Source: JAZGER01 sp036480335 (GTDB taxonomy: Bacteria; Pseudomonadota; Gammaproteobacteria; DSM-19610). From it: a stretch of 64,000 nt of DNA. Shown here piece by piece: positions 9,237 through 18,817 of the stretch. Position numbers and translations under genes: made by a program. Each line of letters starts with the position of its first letter. The stretch's first letter is position 1. The notes under the pieces were generated by a model. The model ran no database searches and was not told the origin of the DNA. It was given only the letters and a program-made list of their open reading frames with translations. Where the stretch lies: positions 1 to 64,000 of the forward strand of contig JAZGGH010000004.1 in assembly GCA_036480335.1 (NCBI GenBank), read 5' to 3'.

Positions 9237-9833
9237 ATGGCTGACATTCTGGTTCTCTATTACAGCAGCCACGGCGCAACCGCCAGTATGGCGAAATACA
9301 TTGCGCGCGGCGTTGAAGAAGTCAAGGGTATGCAGGCTCGGCTACGTACAGTCCCCGCCGTTTCTGCAGTCTGCGAAGCTAGTGAAGACGGCATTCCAGA
9401 ATCCGGTGATCCCTACGCCTCTCTGGATGACCTGAGTGAATGTGCAGGCCTGGCACTGGGTAGCCCAACCCGATTTGGCAACATGGCCGCACCCCTCAAA
9501 TACTTCCTCGATACCACCAGCAGCCTGTGGCTCAGCGGTGCATTGATTGGCAAACCGGCTGCCCTGTTTACCTCAACATCCAGCATGCACGGCGGGCAGG
9601 AAACCACTCTGCTCTCAATGATGCTGCCGCTGTTACACCATGGTATGATCATCATGGGCCTGCCCTACAGTGAAACCGAGTTATTACATACACAGACAGG
9701 CGGCACACCCTATGGTGCCAGCCACCTGGCCGGCACCCAAAGTGACCAACCATTGAGTGAAGAAGAAAAAGTCCTGTGTCGCGCACTGGGTCGACGACTG
9801 GCTGAAACGGCGAGGCGTCTGAGCACAGCGTGA
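9237..9833 (+). CDS. wrbA: WrbA-like NAD(P)H:quinone oxidoreductase
   Basis: Flavodoxin-like protein of 198 residues with the FMN phosphate loop YYSSHGATASMAKYIARG, the second loop GSPTRFGNMAAPLK, and the WrbA segment TSTSSMHGGQETTLLSM. It reduces quinones by two electrons in the cytoplasm. It lies two bases after arsC and overlaps the next gene by four bases, the middle of a three-gene operon conserved in gammaproteobacteria. Confidence 0.93.
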   Translation: MADILVLYYSSHGATASMAKYIARGVEEVKGMQARLRTVPAVSAVCEASEDGIPESGDPYASLDDLSECAGLALGSPTRFGNMAAPLKYFLDTTSSLWLSGALIGKPAALFTSTSSMHGGQETTLLSMMLPLLHHGMIIMGLPYSETELLHTQTGGTPYGASHLAGTQSDQPLSEEEKVLCRALGRRLAETARRLSTA

Positions 9834-10189
9834 ACAGCACATCACATCGCTATTACCTGTTAACCCTGGCAGGCTATTTTAGCACCATGATCATTATACT
9901 GGTCTGGTACGGCTGGCTCGCACCACCACGCATAATATCACCAGCAGCCGCTATCACCCTGCTCGCCCTTCCCCTGTTTGCTGCCCTCAGAGGCATGCTG
10001 AATGGCAAAATGTATACCATAACCTGGAGCCTGTTCCTGTCCATGATGTATTTCACGCATGGCGTGATAGAAGCCTGGACCTCGCCAGAGGCGCGTCTTT
10101 ATGCCTTTATCGAAATAGCAGCAAGTCTTTGCTGGCTGGTGGCGGGGACATTGTATGTGCGCGCGGTGAAAAGCGGCAAACCTGACTAA
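9830..10189 (+). CDS. DUF2069 membrane protein
   Basis: A 119-residue protein with four predicted hydrophobic helices and the family motif FFTHGVIEAW-like (MYFTHGVIEAWTSPEARL). Function unknown. Its GTG start overlaps the wrbA stop, indicating translational coupling. In Pseudomonas, as I recall, the same DUF2069-wrbA-arsC group lies beside hda and purM-purN, as here. Confidence 0.88.
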   Translation: MNSTSHRYYLLTLAGYFSTMIIILVWYGWLAPPRIISPAAAITLLALPLFAALRGMLNGKMYTITWSLFLSMMYFTHGVIEAWTSPEARLYAFIEIAASLCWLVAGTLYVRAVKSGKPD

Positions 10190-10239
10190 GTGCGGGCTGG
10201 CATCCGCGAAAAGAACGCCTCGCCGGTCACTGATGCATG

Positions 10240-13200
10240 CTAGCCATTATCTAGATACAACACATTCGCCTGCCCTTGCAGTTGTCTGGCCTGTTCAACC
10301 ACCTGTGAATGATGCGTAAACAGGATAACCTGTGTTTTTTCAGCCAGTGTTGCCAACGCCTTCAGGGCTGCTTCGGAGCGTGCATCGTCAAAGTCCACCA
10401 GAATATCATCAACAATAAAAGGCATCGGTTCGTGACTTTCCATGTATTTTTCCAGCGATGCCAGTCGCAGCGCCAGATACAGCTGATCACGGGTTCCTGA
10501 GCTCATGCCCTGCACCTTGACCTGGGTTTCATCGGGCCGGATACCCACCAATATGGGTTCATCTTTGTCATTGAAATCGGTTTTCAATCCAATGAATGAT
10601 GCTCGTGTGAGCTGGGCAAAAAACTCACTGGCGCGTTTCACCAATGGACCCTGGTTTTCCTGACGGTAACGTTCAATCTGGTCACGCAATATTTTTGCGG
10701 CAAGTTTGACCTGGACATAACGTTCAACATCAGACTGCATCGTAGCCAGTATGGACTGAGCCTGGTTGGCAAGAGCTGCAGTTTCATCATTACCGTCCAT
10801 CTGTTCCAGGGCTTCCTTTTTGCGCCCCAGGGTTTCGTTCAATAGGTTGAGCTCCTGCTCAAGTGCGTCAATGTCATTGTTCAGTGGATCAATGCGTGCC
10901 GACAGAGTATCCGCATCTTCGTTTTCTGCCTGGCTTTCCAGTGCCGCAAGATCGGCACCCTCTCCCTGTTCGAGAATATCCTGTTCAATGGTTTCAATGA
11001 TCTGTTGAATATCCAGATAGCGCGCAGATGCCTGTTCAGCAGCTTCTAGATCCCGGTGTTGATCACAACTGGCTTCTTTACACAGCGCATCGATCCTGGC
11101 CGTCAGGGTCTGTATCAGCGTTGTTGCAGTCTGTATTTCCTGTTCTGCCTGCTCTGCCTGAGACTGAATCTGCTGTTGTGTTGACCGGGCGGTGCGATTA
11201 TCTGCAAGCAGCCTATTCAGCCGCACGACGGATTCTTCTATCACCAGCTCGGAAAACTCCGGCGCCAGTACTTGCGTCATGCTGTTCACCTGCTGGCGAA
11301 AATTCTCTGCATCCTGTTGCATGGCTTCGATGCGCCGCGTCCGTTCGTCAATGGCATCCATTTTATTAAACAGTAGCCTGAGTTTGCTCAGAAAATCGTC
11401 AGCACTGGCGGGTAGCGTTTCTTCCGGCAATCCAAATTTCTGCATTAGGCCTGCCCATTGCGTTTGCCAGACATGCAGATTATTTTTAGCCTGCTGGTGT
11501 TTTCCATTGAGAAGGTCAATTGTATTGCTTTTTTCTTTTATCTGCCTGTCGAGAGATTCACATCTGCGCTGATTTTCATCCAGTTGTTTGGCATACGCCT
11601 CACATTCGGACAACACTCTCTCGATCTGATCCGATGTCGCTGCAGGCAGTTGCAGATCCTGTAACTGTTGTTGCAGTTGCTCAATCAATTTCTGCCGGTT
11701 TTCCTTCCAGCTCTGTAACGATTGACTCAGCCTGTTCAGGCGAACAATCTGCTCACGCAATTTTTCAACATGATCCAGCCATCCGAGCATCTCACGCGGA
11801 CTGTGTGGAGCAATAGCGGATGCCGACCACAATGCCTGCCAGTCAGCTTCCAGTTTTTGCTGTCTGTCGCTGACAGATTGCATCTCGTTGTTGATGCCTG
11901 CAAGCTGCTGCAATCCGGTCTTTTCATCGGCCTGCAGACTGGCGAGTTTTTGCACTCGATCAGCCTCCCGACGTAATCGATCTGACAGCTCATCGGCACT
12001 GGCGATGTACTGTTCAAATGCATCAGCCTGCTCAGCTTTATTGCCTGTGATAATCTGTGAAGAGGTCTCACCATCGACCCACTGCTGCCGCAATACCTGC
12101 CACAGTTGATCGCGCTGAGATCGTGCCTGTTGCAGTTCAGGTTCAGAGGGCACAGAAACGGCACGCTGAATTTCATCCAGCCCGCGCCGGGCTATCTCGA
12201 CAGCTGTTTCCGTCTGCTGCCTGTTATCGTTGAGCCTTTTTCGCTGCTGGCGTAATTCTGCGTATTCATCATCGAATCGACGCAGACTTTCCCGTTCCGG
12301 CAGGTGCAACCGATACAGACTACCCAGATCGCCCTGCCAGAGATTCAGCCGCTCAACACCGGTCTGGCATTCTGCCTGCAGAGTGGTATATTCTGCCTCG
12401 GCGTTCTGGATCTGGCCATCCAGGTCACCCTGTTTTCTGGCGACTTTGATGCTGCTGTTTAAGGCCTGGCTAGCGACCAGCGGTGGCAGTTCCTGGCGTT
12501 CCTGACGAAGACTTTGCAAGCGGGTTTCGTCTTCCTGAAGATCACTATCCAGCTTGCTCAGCCTCGACTTCAACACCGCCAGTTGCTGCCCTGATTCAGA
12601 CAGTTGTTTGCGTTGCTGTAACAATGGTCGTAGTTTCTCAATCTGTTCAGGTTCAAGATCCGGACGAATTTCCCGAAGAATGGCCCGTGCATCAGCGCGC
12701 AGTTGCTGATGCTCAGTTTCAAGACGTGGACGATCCTGCTCGGCTTTCTGGTATTCGCCCAGTCGTTGATGCAGATTTTCAATGGCTTCAGCCTGCTCCA
12801 GCAATTGCAGGTTGATGGATAAATCAGCCAGTGTCTGTTTACAGGAATCCAGGCGAGGTTGCTCTTTCTGCACGATGGCTTGGTTAGTCTCCAGTGCATG
12901 CATCGTTGCCTGTCGCTGCGCGGCAAAATCCTCAGAAAGAATGACAATCTTGCCGAGTGCGTTCAGATCTTTAAGAGACTCATTGCGTCTGGCCAGTTTT
13001 GGCAAAACGCGCTGTATGCGCTGCAGATGATTCAGGCTACTGCGTTTTTCCAGCAGCTGTTGCTGGATATGCTTTACTTCCTGCTTTGTCTGCTGCAAAG
13101 ACTGATGTTGCTCCTGCCACTCTCTGGATGACAGCGAATGGCTTCTGATATCCGTTTTCAGAGCGTTAAATGTGGTGATCGCGGCATTAATACGTTGCTT

Positions 13201-13728
13201 AGAACCCTGGGGTTTGAACAGTTCACTGGCATCCTGATCCAGCTCGGCAAGCACCTGATGCAGGCTTTGACTGCCCAGAGCGGCAGAAAAAAGCAGCTGC
13301 CCGACTTCACCTTTCTGCTCCAGAATTTCCTGCCCACCCTGTATCAATGCCTGGTGATCAATGCCGAAAAGGGTATCAAAAAATGCCTGGCTGATACCCT
13401 GCAGATAAGGCTGCAAAAGTTGCTCTTCAAGTGCTTCACCCTGCTCCGTCAGCAGCGTATTTTTATTACCCTTGCGGCGCACAAACACTTGCTCATGCCC
13501 GTCGGCTGATTGTAAATGCCCCTGAATGCGCAGCCTGTCATTGTTATGGATGAAGTTGTCAGCGGTACGCACCGGAATACCATAGAGCAGGGCTTTCAAA
13601 CCACGCAGAGCAGAACTCTTGCCCGCTTCATTGGGGCCATACACAATCTGCAGCCCCGCATGATCGAAAGCCACCACCCTGTCGGTAAAAGGACCATACG
13701 CCAGCAATTTTAATTGCCGGATTTTCAT
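10240..13728 (-). CDS. YhaN-type SMC-like AAA ATPase
   Basis: A 1162-residue ATPase with an N-terminal Walker A (YGPNEAGKSSAL, about residue 30), a very long Gln-rich coiled coil, and C-terminal signature (GMSSGTRDQLYLALRLAS) and Walker B (PFIVDDILVDFDDAR) motifs, the SbcC/Rad50 layout. YhaN-type proteins pair with a YhaO-type nuclease and are thought to act in DNA end processing. Its start overlaps the yhaO stop by four bases. The SbcC zinc-hook CxxC is not apparent. Confidence 0.9.
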   Translation of the reverse strand: MKIRQLKLLAYGPFTDRVVAFDHAGLQIVYGPNEAGKSSALRGLKALLYGIPVRTADNFIHNNDRLRIQGHLQSADGHEQVFVRRKGNKNTLLTEQGEALEEQLLQPYLQGISQAFFDTLFGIDHQALIQGGQEILEQKGEVGQLLFSAALGSQSLHQVLAELDQDASELFKPQGSKQRINAAITTFNALKTDIRSHSLSSREWQEQHQSLQQTKQEVKHIQQQLLEKRSSLNHLQRIQRVLPKLARRNESLKDLNALGKIVILSEDFAAQRQATMHALETNQAIVQKEQPRLDSCKQTLADLSINLQLLEQAEAIENLHQRLGEYQKAEQDRPRLETEHQQLRADARAILREIRPDLEPEQIEKLRPLLQQRKQLSESGQQLAVLKSRLSKLDSDLQEDETRLQSLRQERQELPPLVASQALNSSIKVARKQGDLDGQIQNAEAEYTTLQAECQTGVERLNLWQGDLGSLYRLHLPERESLRRFDDEYAELRQQRKRLNDNRQQTETAVEIARRGLDEIQRAVSVPSEPELQQARSQRDQLWQVLRQQWVDGETSSQIITGNKAEQADAFEQYIASADELSDRLRREADRVQKLASLQADEKTGLQQLAGINNEMQSVSDRQQKLEADWQALWSASAIAPHSPREMLGWLDHVEKLREQIVRLNRLSQSLQSWKENRQKLIEQLQQQLQDLQLPAATSDQIERVLSECEAYAKQLDENQRRCESLDRQIKEKSNTIDLLNGKHQQAKNNLHVWQTQWAGLMQKFGLPEETLPASADDFLSKLRLLFNKMDAIDERTRRIEAMQQDAENFRQQVNSMTQVLAPEFSELVIEESVVRLNRLLADNRTARSTQQQIQSQAEQAEQEIQTATTLIQTLTARIDALCKEASCDQHRDLEAAEQASARYLDIQQIIETIEQDILEQGEGADLAALESQAENEDADTLSARIDPLNNDIDALEQELNLLNETLGRKKEALEQMDGNDETAALANQAQSILATMQSDVERYVQVKLAAKILRDQIERYRQENQGPLVKRASEFFAQLTRASFIGLKTDFNDKDEPILVGIRPDETQVKVQGMSSGTRDQLYLALRLASLEKYMESHEPMPFIVDDILVDFDDARSEAALKALATLAEKTQVILFTHHSQVVEQARQLQGQANVLYLDNG

Positions 13729-14984
13729 TTGCTGGTATCCATGGATAACAAACGGTTCACCAGCAATGCCTTGATATCTTCCATGCTGTTTTTGATGAAT
13801 GCGGGATCTGCAGGATCACTGCCATCATCAGTCAGTAATTCGGGAGGTAACTTCTTGCGCAATGCGGACAGGTCACTGCTCAACTCCTGAAGAGATGCTG
13901 TATCCAGATTGATACCCTGAATGGTACACAACAGTCCGCCCAGCGCATCATCACAACTTGCACTGTCTGTACGGCTAATCGCGGCCGTTGTTTTGAAAAA
14001 TATCTTTTCCAGCCAGACATCCCCGATTTCAATGGCCAGTGCCCGATACTCCTGAATCAACTTTTCGGCATTGGCATGTAACTGCGCATGCACCGCACAA
14101 TTACCCTGCAATAGCAGGCGCACCGCAAGCAGTCGCCCTGCTGCAGCATCTATACTGGCTTGTAAATCTTCACGAACCCTGTCATAAACGTCTTCAACTG
14201 TCTGACAGGCCGATACATCCACTTCACAAACCATCCAGCGCATCACATCAAGATCCCGATGCGCTACTGTATGTACTTCATCTGCATCAACACTGACCAG
14301 CGTGCAACCCTTTGGCCCGGTTTCTCGAATATGCCGACCCTGAGTATTTCCCGGAAACACGATCCACGGATCTTCGCTCAGCACTTCGCGCTTATGCACA
14401 TGCCCAAGCGCCCAGTACTGATAGCCTTTGGAGCGCAGTCCATCGAGTGTACAGGGGGCATAGTGTTCATGGCCCGGCTTACCATCCAGACAGGTATGCA
14501 GTAACCCAATATTAAAATAATTCGGATCAGCCTTAGGATAGTTAGCTGACAAATCATCCGTTACGGCTCGGGTAGCAAAACCCTGACCGTGAACAACCAC
14601 ATTCAGATCATCCAGTACAACCTGCTCGGGTTTTTTCGTAGAAAACAACGTGACGTTATCGGGTAATTGCAAATGCCGGGTAATCTGGCTAGCTGCATCA
14701 TGGTTGCCAGCGACAATGAAGACACGGATATTTTCAGCCCGCAGCCTGCGCATCCGTTCGACAAAATACAGACCGGTGTTGTAATCTTTCCAGTCACCAT
14801 CATAGAGATCACCCACCAACAATACAAAGGCCACCGCCTCTTCTATTGCAAGTTCGATCAGATTATCGAAAGCACATCGGGGCGCACTGCGGATAGTATC
14901 CACTGGCGCACCTTCATAACGCGCCAACCCCCGCAAGGGACTGTCAAGATGAATATCTGCCGCATGAATAAATTTCCACATCAT
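13725..14984 (-). CDS. YhaO-type DNA repair exonuclease (metallophosphoesterase)
   Basis: A 419-residue calcineurin-like phosphoesterase of the SbcD/Mre11 type. All metal-binding motifs are visible: HAADIHLDSPLRG, VLLVGDLYDG, VAGNHDA and ALGHVHKRE. It is expected to form a nuclease-ATPase complex with the downstream YhaN-like protein. It overlaps hda upstream by one base and yhaN downstream by four, so the three are co-transcribed. Confidence 0.9.
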   Translation of the reverse strand: MMWKFIHAADIHLDSPLRGLARYEGAPVDTIRSAPRCAFDNLIELAIEEAVAFVLLVGDLYDGDWKDYNTGLYFVERMRRLRAENIRVFIVAGNHDAASQITRHLQLPDNVTLFSTKKPEQVVLDDLNVVVHGQGFATRAVTDDLSANYPKADPNYFNIGLLHTCLDGKPGHEHYAPCTLDGLRSKGYQYWALGHVHKREVLSEDPWIVFPGNTQGRHIRETGPKGCTLVSVDADEVHTVAHRDLDVMRWMVCEVDVSACQTVEDVYDRVREDLQASIDAAAGRLLAVRLLLQGNCAVHAQLHANAEKLIQEYRALAIEIGDVWLEKIFFKTTAAISRTDSASCDDALGGLLCTIQGINLDTASLQELSSDLSALRKKLPPELLTDDGSDPADPAFIKNSMEDIKALLVNRLLSMDTSK

Positions 14985-15691
14985 TATGGCCCCACCCCTC
15001 CGGCCAATACTTCTCTCACAAAAGGTATAGATAATTTCCGCTGTTCCGATAGCGAAGCTGTATCCAGCGTATCCAGCATTTCAAACAAAGTTGCCATATC
15101 TCTAGGCATTCTCGTCAACAGGAAATTTGCGGTTTTCTCTGGCAGTTTGAATCCACGCAGGTGGGCGCGGAGCTGTAATGCCTGGATGCGTTGTTGGTCA
15201 GTGAGTGTTTTGATGTGGTATAGCAAGCCCCATTCAAGCCGGGACTTCAGGTCAGCAAGTTGTATGGGTAGTTGCGCAGGCGCTTCGTGGCTACTGACAA
15301 TAAGCATACTGCCGCTGGATTGCAGGCGGTTAAAACAGTGGAATAACGCCTCTTCCCAGTCTTGACTGCCTGCAATGGTTTCTACATCATCCAGACAGAC
15401 GAGCTGAAAATTTTCCAGGCCGTTTAATACTTCCGGCTCCATCGTGTCAATGATTTCCAGCGGCAGATAAAACGCCGACCACCCTGCCTGCTGCGCCTGC
15501 CTGCAACTGGCCTGTAACAAATGTGTTTTACCTGACCCGGCAGCAGCAGAAATAAACACATTGGGTTCATTGCGTGCTGCAGTCGGTATCTGCTGCAACA
15601 GTTGTACAAGCTCTATATTGTCCGCTGCCAGAAAACTGGGGAAATCGGCAGTATCGGAGAGTTGTACACCTGGAAGTAATTGTTGAACCAT
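14984..15691 (-). CDS. hda: DnaA regulatory inactivator Hda
   Basis: A 235-residue AAA+ protein of the DnaA family without a DNA-binding domain, the hallmark of Hda, which with the beta clamp stimulates ATP hydrolysis on DnaA to prevent re-initiation. Walker A is AAAGSGKTHLL and Walker B is VCLDDVE. The N-terminal QQLLPGVQLSD is a degenerate form of the clamp-binding QL[S/P]L motif. It lies three bases after a CDP-alcohol transferase gene and overlaps the nuclease gene. Confidence 0.92.
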   Translation of the reverse strand: MVQQLLPGVQLSDTADFPSFLAADNIELVQLLQQIPTAARNEPNVFISAAAGSGKTHLLQASCRQAQQAGWSAFYLPLEIIDTMEPEVLNGLENFQLVCLDDVETIAGSQDWEEALFHCFNRLQSSGSMLIVSSHEAPAQLPIQLADLKSRLEWGLLYHIKTLTDQQRIQALQLRAHLRGFKLPEKTANFLLTRMPRDMATLFEMLDTLDTASLSEQRKLSIPFVREVLAGGVGP

Positions 15692-15694
15692 TGA

Positions 15695-16252
15695 CTATGA
15701 CCTGTTGATACGCGACTGCTTTGCTCGCCGCCCCCAGGTGACGACATAATCAACACCGCTGATTACAATCGTCAGGACAACCACAGCAATAAGAATCTTG
15801 ATGGTCATATCAAACTGAAAGTCGATGACCTGACTGCCGATGGCACTGAGAACCAGCAGGATCTGCGCAAGTGTGTTGGTTTTACTCACCAGACTTGGCT
15901 CTGCCTCAAATTTAGCAACGCGAAAATGGTAAGCCACGGCACCGGAAACAATCACCACATCACGCAACAGTACAAGCACAATCAGCCAGACCGGCAATAA
16001 TCCCAACATCCCCAGAGATACCATGCTGGAGACCAGCAGCAGCTTGTCTGCCAATGGATCGAGGATACCGCCTAGCTGACTCTCCCAGTTGAAGGTTTTT
16101 GCCAGAAAACCATCCACAGCGTCTGTCACTCCGGCGATAAAAAACAGCCATAATGCTATTTCATATCGCCCCTGCAGGAGCAGCCAGACAACCGGCGGCA
16201 CCATTAAAATCCGCAATATTGTCAGCAGGTTGGGGATATCTCGTGGCTTCAA
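15695..16252 (-). CDS. CDP-alcohol phosphatidyltransferase family protein (PgsA paralogue)
   Basis: Membrane phospholipid-synthesis enzyme of 185 residues with about five hydrophobic helices. The family motif DGxxARx8Gx3Dx3D appears as DGFLAK...GGILDPLADK, so the usual Arg is Lys; all three Asp residues that hold the metal are kept. A second, canonical member lies at 44663-45223 beside uvrC and is the better candidate for PgsA. The substrate of this one is open. It heads the hda-yhaO-yhaN operon, which is divergent from purM. Confidence 0.88.
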   Translation of the reverse strand: MKPRDIPNLLTILRILMVPPVVWLLLQGRYEIALWLFFIAGVTDAVDGFLAKTFNWESQLGGILDPLADKLLLVSSMVSLGMLGLLPVWLIVLVLLRDVVIVSGAVAYHFRVAKFEAEPSLVSKTNTLAQILLVLSAIGSQVIDFQFDMTIKILIAVVVLTIVISGVDYVVTWGRRAKQSRINRS

Positions 16253-16362
16253 TCGACTCAGTCCATCAACATGTCAGGCTATAGCATAGCAAAAGCACAG
16301 CAGGTAACATACGCAGCAGATCAAATACGCAGCAGATCAAATACCTTGCCAGTGGAGATAGT

Positions 16363-17424
16363 GTGTCAAATCAGGATTCCAGTCAGAACAATCAGTCCTC
16401 ATCCCTGAGTTATCGGGATGCTGGTGTAGATATTGATGCCGGCAACGCGCTGGTAGAACGCATCAAACCCGCAGTGGCTGCCACACATCGTGCCGGTGTT
16501 ATGAGCGGGCTGGGCGGATTTGGCGCGTTGTTTGAGTTACCGATTGAGCGTTTTAAGCGGCCACTGCTGGTATCTGGCACTGATGGTGTTGGCACCAAGC
16601 TGAAACTGGCTATCGACAGCCACAAACACGACACCATCGGCATCGATCTGGTTGCAATGTGCGCTAATGATATTATCGTTCAGGGGGCTGAGCCGCTGTT
16701 CTTTCTGGATTACTACGCCACCGGCAAACTTGAGCTGGATGTGGCCACCGATGTCATCAACGGCATCGCCAAAGGCTGTGAACTGGCCGGTGCTGCCCTG
16801 ATTGGGGGCGAAACGGCTGAAATGCCGGGCATGTACCAGGTCGATGATTACGATCTGGCCGGTTTTTGTGTCGGTATTGTAGAAAAAGACCAGTTAATTG
16901 ATGGCCAGTCGGTGCAGCCAGGTGACAGTCTGATCGCACTGGCTTCATCCGGGCCACATTCCAATGGTTATTCCCTGGTTCGAAAAATCCTGCAACATAA
17001 CCATTCGACTTTTACCGATATGCTTGACGACAAACCGCTGATTGATCATCTGCTCGCGCCAACACGCATCTATGTCAAAAGCCTTCTAGCTGCCTTTGAA
17101 CAACTGGATATTCATAGCCTGTGTCACATTACCGGGGGTGGCCTACAGGAAAACCTGCCGCGCGTCTTTCCTGACAACACCCGTGCCATGATCGACACAC
17201 AATCCTGGCAATGGCCGTCGATTTTCCAATGGTTGCAGACGCAGGGCAATGTCGAAACACTGGAAATGTACCGCACCTTTAACTGCGGTGTCGGTATGAT
17301 TATATGCCTGCCGCATAATCAGGAACAGGCCTGCCTTGATCTATTACAAAGCTCTGGCGAAACCGCCTGGGTTATTGGGCGTATTGATGAGGGTGCGGGT
17401 GCGCCTGTGGTTGACATCAGTTAG
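16363..17424 (+). CDS. purM: Phosphoribosylformylglycinamidine cyclo-ligase
   Basis: AIR synthetase of 353 residues, catalysing ATP-dependent ring closure of FGAM to AIR in purine synthesis. The conserved N-terminal SYRDAGVDIDAGN, the ATP/substrate loop GTDGVGTKLKLA and GGETAEMPGMY are present. It starts with GTG. The gap to purN is nine bases. A 16-bp direct repeat (about 16312-16342) lies just upstream of the gene, without obvious function. Confidence 0.97.
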   Translation: MSNQDSSQNNQSSSLSYRDAGVDIDAGNALVERIKPAVAATHRAGVMSGLGGFGALFELPIERFKRPLLVSGTDGVGTKLKLAIDSHKHDTIGIDLVAMCANDIIVQGAEPLFFLDYYATGKLELDVATDVINGIAKGCELAGAALIGGETAEMPGMYQVDDYDLAGFCVGIVEKDQLIDGQSVQPGDSLIALASSGPHSNGYSLVRKILQHNHSTFTDMLDDKPLIDHLLAPTRIYVKSLLAAFEQLDIHSLCHITGGGLQENLPRVFPDNTRAMIDTQSWQWPSIFQWLQTQGNVETLEMYRTFNCGVGMIICLPHNQEQACLDLLQSSGETAWVIGRIDEGAGAPVVDIS

Positions 17425-17433
17425 GTTGACCTG

Positions 17434-18099
17434 ATGTCTGTTGCAATGCCTGCTGCAATGCCGGTCGTGATCATGATCTCTGGCCGGGGTTCCAACCTCA
17501 GAGCTATCATTGACGCCATTGATAACAAACTGTTAGCGGTTCGTATCGTTGCCGTTATCAGCAACAACGCCAAAGCACTTGGGCTGGAATACGCCAGGCT
17601 GGCAAACATTGATATCCGGTGCTTCAATCAGGGCGACTATTCAGACAGAGAAAGCTTTGATCTGGCGATTCAGAAAGGTATCGATCACTATGCCCCTGAA
17701 CTGGTTATCCTGGCAGGCTATATGCGCATTTTGTCTGTGGCATTTGTGCATCATTTTCAGGGTCGGTTGATGAATATTCACCCGTCCCTGCTACCGGAAT
17801 TTCCTGGCCTGCATACTCATCAGCGGGCAATAGAGGCCGGCGTTACCACGCATGGCGCCAGCATTCACTTTGTCACTGAGGAACTGGATGGTGGTCCCGT
17901 GGTCTTACAAACCCGAGTGGATGTAAGAAAAATAGATACTGCCGAAACACTTGCCGCACGCGTTCTGGTAAAAGAACATAGCCTGTATATCACCGCTATT
18001 CGCTGGTATGCAGAAGGCAGACTGGTGCTGAAGAACGACAACGCAATGCTTGACGGAAAAAAACTGGATGAACCAATACAACTGGATAACCCCGAGTAA
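17434..18099 (+). CDS. purN: Phosphoribosylglycinamide formyltransferase
   Basis: GAR transformylase, transferring formyl from 10-formyl-THF. The catalytic Asn and His are in NIHPSLLPEFPGLHT and the Asp is in ELDGGPVV. Three in-frame ATGs occur (17434, 17446, 17458); the family usually begins just before the VVIMISGRGSNL strand, so the last is possible. The 3' end overlaps the start of the next gene by about 30 bases. Confidence 0.97.
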   Translation: MSVAMPAAMPVVIMISGRGSNLRAIIDAIDNKLLAVRIVAVISNNAKALGLEYARLANIDIRCFNQGDYSDRESFDLAIQKGIDHYAPELVILAGYMRILSVAFVHHFQGRLMNIHPSLLPEFPGLHTHQRAIEAGVTTHGASIHFVTEELDGGPVVLQTRVDVRKIDTAETLAARVLVKEHSLYITAIRWYAEGRLVLKNDNAMLDGKKLDEPIQLDNPE

Positions 18100-18817
18100 T
18101 TTACTGGCACTCTTGCTGCTGCTGTTTTCGAGCAATAGTTTTTCTGAAGCGGTGATTCAGGTGGATAATATTCCGCTGTTTGAAGCCCGCTATGAAGTGC
18201 GAATGAATGGCCTGGTGATTGCAAAGGCCAGCTTCAGCCAGAAAAAGATTGGTGAGCGGCGTTACCATTACGTGCAAAAAACAAAAGCCAAAGGCCTGGT
18301 TTCTTTCTTCCGTCGCGAAACTGTCACTGAGCAAACTACCTGGGATTTAACTGAGACCGGCATCCGCCCGATTGAATATGATTTTCGCAAGCTAGGCGGC
18401 AGCGATGACGAGCATAAACACATTGTCTTTGACTGGGAGAACCTGCGCGCAGAAAATACCGGCGAAACCGAACCCTGGAAAATTGATATTGAAACAGGCA
18501 CTCTGGATAAATTGCTGGTGCAGGTTGCTATGCTGCTGGACATCCAGGCAGGGAAAACCGTCTTCAATTACCCCATTGCCGATAACGGCCGTCTCAAGCA
18601 TTACCAGTTTGCCCGTATTAGCGAAGAACCTGTTGAAGTTCCTGGCGGTCTGTTTCAAACAACCAAACTGCAACGTATGGACGACGACCGCGATATTACT
18701 TACATCTGGACTGCACCGACGTTAAAATATCTGCCGGTACGTTTTCTGAAAATCAAAAAAAGCGGCCTGAAACTGGAAATCAGGTTAAAGGAAATACAGA
18801 TGCAGAATCCAGCCTGA
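18068..18817 (+). CDS. DUF3108 secreted protein
   Basis: A 249-residue protein with a signal sequence (MNQYNWITPSNLLALLLLLF) followed by a DUF3108 beta-rich domain, expected in the periplasm. Function is unknown. DUF3108 genes commonly follow purN in gammaproteobacteria. It overlaps purN and its stop overlaps the start of the next gene, so the four genes from purM look like one operon. Confidence 0.85.
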   Translation: MNQYNWITPSNLLALLLLLFSSNSFSEAVIQVDNIPLFEARYEVRMNGLVIAKASFSQKKIGERRYHYVQKTKAKGLVSFFRRETVTEQTTWDLTETGIRPIEYDFRKLGGSDDEHKHIVFDWENLRAENTGETEPWKIDIETGTLDKLLVQVAMLLDIQAGKTVFNYPIADNGRLKHYQFARISEEPVEVPGGLFQTTKLQRMDDDRDITYIWTAPTLKYLPVRFLKIKKSGLKLEIRLKEIQMQNPA

